From Candidatus Aminicenantota bacterium (GTDB taxonomy: Bacteria; Acidobacteriota; Aminicenantia; Aminicenantales; JAFGAV01), in the NCBI GenBank assembly GCA_016867615.1, contig VGJG01000096.1, forward strand, positions 1 through 6,660: a stretch of 6,660 nt of DNA, given 5' to 3'. Under the pieces are notes generated by a model, which was not told where the DNA came from, searched no databases, and was given only the letters and a program-made list of their open reading frames with translations. Positions 6,152 through 6,660 of this stretch are shown here, in pieces. A program made the translations under genes and the position numbers. Position 1 is the stretch's first letter, and the number at the start of each line of letters is the position of its first letter.

Positions 6152-6259
6152 CGGGGTCGCGTTCTGCACTTCCCTCTTTTCAAGGAATTGGATTTTGGCG
6201 AGAGGGCATATCTCGTCACGGGGTGCTCGAAAAAAGTGGAAAGTGTAGACGCGACCCCG
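6152..6259. mobile_element. 108 bp palindromic element with imperfect terminal inverted repeats (MITE/REP-like)
   Basis: The ends are CGGGGTCGCG (6152-6161) and CGCGACCCCG (6250-6259), perfect inverted 10-mers. Past a single bulge (T6162), pairing continues for nine pairs with one G-T (6163-6171 with 6241-6249), then after single mismatches CC with GG (6173-6174, 6238-6239) and CTTTT with AAAAG (6176-6180, 6232-6236): about 26 pairs in all. The apex contains a second hairpin, CGAGA (6199-6203) with TCTCG (6211-6215). No protein is encoded. Inference: a non-autonomous element, perhaps mobilised in trans by an IS200-like/Y1 (RAYT-type) or DDE transposase; none is in the window. It lies 2 bases after the stop of the upstream gene and may also stop or stabilise that transcript. 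Copy number cannot be judged from this window. Confidence 0.55.
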
Positions 6260-6261
6260 TC

Positions 6262-6660
6262 TTACAGGCGGCCGGGGGTCCGGGGCAGGCCGTATTTTTC
6301 GGCCTCGGCCTCGAGAGCCTTGATGTCCTGCTCATAGAGGGACCGGAGCTTTTCCCGGACCGGAGGGAACTCCCGGCTCAGAGCCTCGAAGGCCGTCCGC
6401 TCCTTCTGGGTCAGGGACGATGTGGACCGCCAGTGCGTCCTGATCATCGTCTGCAGGCGGCTGTTGAGGGTCACGGGCGCGGGCGGGTTCTCCTCGGCGC
6501 TGGGCCGGATGGAGGGCCTTTGGAATTGATAGCCCAGCTCTTCCAAGGCCAGGGAAATCTCCTCGGCGCGCCGCAGCAGGGAGAGCGGGGCGGCGGGCGT
6601 CTGGAGCAGGGCCTGACGGAGGGTCGTCACCCGGGTCTGGAGCTCCCGGAGGAAATCGTA
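6262..6660 (-). CDS. C-terminal end of a probable secreted BNR/VPS10-type beta-propeller protein (partial)
   Basis: The minus-strand frame is open from the right edge (first codons read YDFLRELQTRV) to TAA at 6262-6264, so 132 C-terminal residues are visible and the start is outside. The segment is mostly helical and charged: RELQTRVTTLRQALLQTP, then AEEISLALEELGYQF, a proline-rich linker (RPSAEENPPAPVTLN), SRLQTMIRTHWRSTSSLT, FPPVREKLRSLYEQDIKALE, and the ending YGLPRTPGRL. From memory of the family, large acidobacterial proteins annotated as BNR-repeat or sortilin/VPS10-like glycosyl hydrolases end in a similar helical domain with a closing TPGR motif. That assignment is by resemblance only, since no propeller repeat is inside the window. 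A GTG at 6630 is not a credible start because the frame is open upstream and no ribosome-binding site precedes it. Confidence 0.5.
   Translation of the reverse strand, partial: YDFLRELQTRVTTLRQALLQTPAAPLSLLRRAEEISLALEELGYQFQRPSIRPSAEENPPAPVTLNSRLQTMIRTHWRSTSSLTQKERTAFEALSREFPPVREKLRSLYEQDIKALEAEAEKYGLPRTPGRL

Noticed and set aside
6262..6630. Stand-alone 122-codon gene starting at GTG 6630
   Set aside because: The frame continues open to the window edge and the sequence reads as the C-terminal helical end of a longer protein.

Overview
The window is GC-rich bacterial chromosome with one AT-rich intergenic stretch (about 557-827). The gene content suggests a Gram-negative bacterium of the Acidobacteriota/Aminicenantota type, or another phylum that carries GWxTD proteins. 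The signs are a carboxypeptidase-regulatory-domain TonB-type receptor, a GWxTD-domain lipoprotein-like or periplasmic protein with TPRs, the C-terminus of what looks like a large secreted BNR/VPS10 beta-propeller protein, and many signal peptides. The taxon is inferred from gene families only; no rRNA or other marker is present.

Layout, left to right. Positions 1-556 (minus) hold the N-terminal third or less of an outer-membrane TonB-dependent receptor (signal peptide, carboxypeptidase-regulatory-like domain, start of the plug). It runs off the left edge. Positions 557-827 are a divergent, AT-rich control region. Toward the receptor it carries a near-consensus sigma-54 (-24/-12) site. Toward the right it carries an extended -10 promoter so close to the next start codon that the mRNA would be almost leaderless. 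Positions 828-3851 (plus) are a two-gene operon: a 697-residue GWxTD-domain plus TPR protein, then a 306-residue protein made of a signal peptide, a carboxypeptidase-regulatory-like domain and five TPRs. The two genes are 9 bp apart, and the second ribosome-binding site overlaps the stop codon of the first.

Positions 3852-4004 separate convergent genes and contain only modest hairpins. Positions 4005-6088 (minus) are the housekeeping pair accD-folC, transcribed accD first and overlapping by four bases (ATGA). A TTGACA / 17 bp / TAGTAT promoter lies upstream. Right behind its -35 box, between accD and the preceding gene, is a 108 bp palindromic element (6152-6259) that looks like a small non-autonomous mobile or REP-like repeat. 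Positions 6262-6660 (minus) are the C-terminal end of a gene entering from the right edge.

Functionally there are two themes. The left half is an envelope/export module: the receptor and the small TPR protein share the carboxypeptidase-regulatory fold, while the GWxTD protein and the small TPR protein share TPRs and an operon. This suggests a joint periplasmic or outer-membrane role, but their function is unknown. The right half is core metabolism: the carboxyltransferase beta subunit of acetyl-CoA carboxylase (fatty-acid synthesis) and folylpolyglutamate/dihydrofolate synthase (folate), a pairing also known from E. coli. The most notable non-coding signals are the sigma-54 site and the palindromic element.
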